A stretch of 8,010 nt of DNA from Bacteroidetes bacterium UBA4408 (GTDB taxonomy: Bacteria > Bacteroidota > Bacteroidia > UBA4408). The notes under the pieces are model-generated. The model saw nothing but the letters and a program-made list of their open reading frames with translations. It made no database searches and had not been told where the DNA came from. The position numbers were made by a program, and so were the translations under genes. This document shows positions 7,620 to 8,010 of this stretch, in pieces. The stretch covers positions 1 to 8,010 of the forward strand of contig DGQS01000099.1 of NCBI GenBank assembly GCA_002389785.1. Direction: 5' to 3'. Position 1 is the stretch's first letter; each line of letters begins with the position of its first letter.

Positions 7620-7829
7620 TTACTCTCGATAAACCTTTTTAACCACATTCATTTTTCGGGTTCTGATGTTTATGAAATACACTCCGCTGTAACTTGGTAA
7701 ATCTACTTGAAGGTATTTTGTAGCTGTGGCAATATTCATAATTTTTTCAAGTTTTCCTTCGCTGCTGTAAACATAAATTTCTTTTAATTCGTCGGCTGCA
7801 TTAAGCTGAACAAACACACTACCACTGCT
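7620..7829 (-). other. T9SS type A C-terminal sorting domain, 3' end of a secreted-protein gene
   Basis: The visible part starts at SSGSVFVQL and runs to KKVYRE before the stop, 69 residues. It shows the family pattern: a short SSG that normally follows a PNP, then a strand, LKEIYVYSSEGKL (the I-x-V-Y/D-x-x-G-K strand), VDLPSYSGVYFINI (the L-x-x-G-x-Y-x-x-x-I strand) and a basic C-terminal end KxVKKVY. Such domains are recognised by the T9SS translocon and removed on the cell surface. AT-rich codon use agrees with the rest of the window. The cargo part of this protein is not present because of the join; its identity is unknown. Confidence 0.85.
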
Positions 7830-8010
7830 GATGCTGACTCCGGCGCGGCGTTGCGCCACCCGCAAGCGCACCCCAGCCCGATCATGCCCCCAGCCATGCG
7901 GCATACTCACCACGCCCGGCATCACCTCGTCGCTTATCTCAAGCGGCAGCGTCACCTGCCCCACCCGCGATGCCACTGTCACCGACTGCTGAGCAGACAA
8001 CCCACGCGCC
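7620..8010 (-). CDS. Chimeric open frame: molybdopterin oxidoreductase C-terminal part joined to a T9SS sorting domain, 5' end outside window
   Basis: The frame enters from the right edge (first full codon 8009-8007) and stops at TAA 7622-7620, with 129 visible residues. No true start is in the window; the TTG at 8000 lies inside a conserved domain. The first 60 residues (to about 7830) match the molybdopterin-dinucleotide-binding end of molybdopterin oxidoreductases; the last 69 (from about 7829) match a Bacteroidota Por/T9SS C-terminal sorting domain. These two modules act in different places: T9SS signals direct secretion through the outer membrane, while molybdopterin enzymes are Tat-exported or cytoplasmic. 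Base composition changes abruptly at the join. I infer an assembly or cloning chimera rather than a real fusion gene. The halves are listed separately. Confidence 0.75.
   Translation of the reverse strand, partial: ARGLSAQQSVTVASRVGQVTLPLEISDEVMPGVVSMPHGWGHDRAGVRLRVAQRRAGVSISSGSVFVQLNAADELKEIYVYSSEGKLEKIMNIATATKYLQVDLPSYSGVYFINIRTRKMNVVKKVYRE
7830..8010 (-). other. Foreign GC-rich fragment: C-terminal part of a molybdopterin oxidoreductase
   Basis: The 60 residues begin ARGLSAQQSVTVASRVG and include PGVVSMPHGWGH and GVRLRVAQRRAGVS. This is the pattern of the molybdopterin-dinucleotide-binding domain near the C-terminus of formate dehydrogenase/nitrate reductase-like enzymes (V-x-S-R-x-G, P-x-G-W-G-H). 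Many such proteins continue AGVSxNxLTD, and this one breaks off just there. By eye about two-thirds of the bases are G or C, against an AT-rich remainder, with G/C-ending codons. This suggests a high-GC donor such as a proteobacterium. The exact enzyme cannot be named. Confidence 0.8.

Noticed and set aside
7620..8000. A genuine 126-residue small protein starting at 8000
   Set aside because: The TTG start lies inside the conserved molybdopterin domain, the frame continues to the window edge, and its two halves belong to unrelated families.

Overview
The window looks like DNA from a member of the Bacteroidota. It is AT-rich, has no Shine-Dalgarno-like sites ahead of its starts, carries TAnnTTTG-type promoter candidates, a very large secreted repeat protein and a type IX secretion (T9SS) C-terminal sorting domain. 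The last ~180 bases are clearly different: strongly GC-rich and coding for part of a molybdopterin oxidoreductase. The window therefore probably joins two unrelated genomes.

Layout. (1) Positions 1-3993, minus strand: one uninterrupted reading frame of 1331 visible codons that runs off the left edge. It encodes a signal peptide, a seven-repeat beta-propeller with a DFDP motif every 65-68 residues, six Ig-like beta-sandwich modules, a PKD domain and the start of a second YCF48/BNR-like propeller. The frame is easy to miss because its stop codon is outside the window; the small ORFs over it are shadows. (2) Positions 3994-4315: a 322-base divergent intergenic region with a promoter candidate for each side, a leader hairpin and a palindrome/direct repeat. 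(3) Positions 4316-5854 and 5942-7426, plus strand: two tandem proton-coupled oligopeptide transporters of the POT/PTR family, separated by a good intrinsic terminator at 5877-5917. (4) Positions 7427-7619: a convergent intergenic region with three inverted repeats, one a nested 19-bp stem. (5) Positions 7620-8010, minus strand: an open frame whose downstream half is a T9SS sorting domain and whose upstream half is the C-terminal part of a molybdopterin oxidoreductase. The join lies at about 7826-7837.

Function. The two transporters are probably paralogous inner-membrane importers of di- and tripeptides, which suits a protein-degrading Bacteroidota lifestyle. The large protein is probably exported and surface-attached or secreted by T9SS. 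No functional link between it and the transporters is visible apart from divergent orientation. I do not see a convincing undescribed system here. The most important observation is the chimeric join at the right edge.
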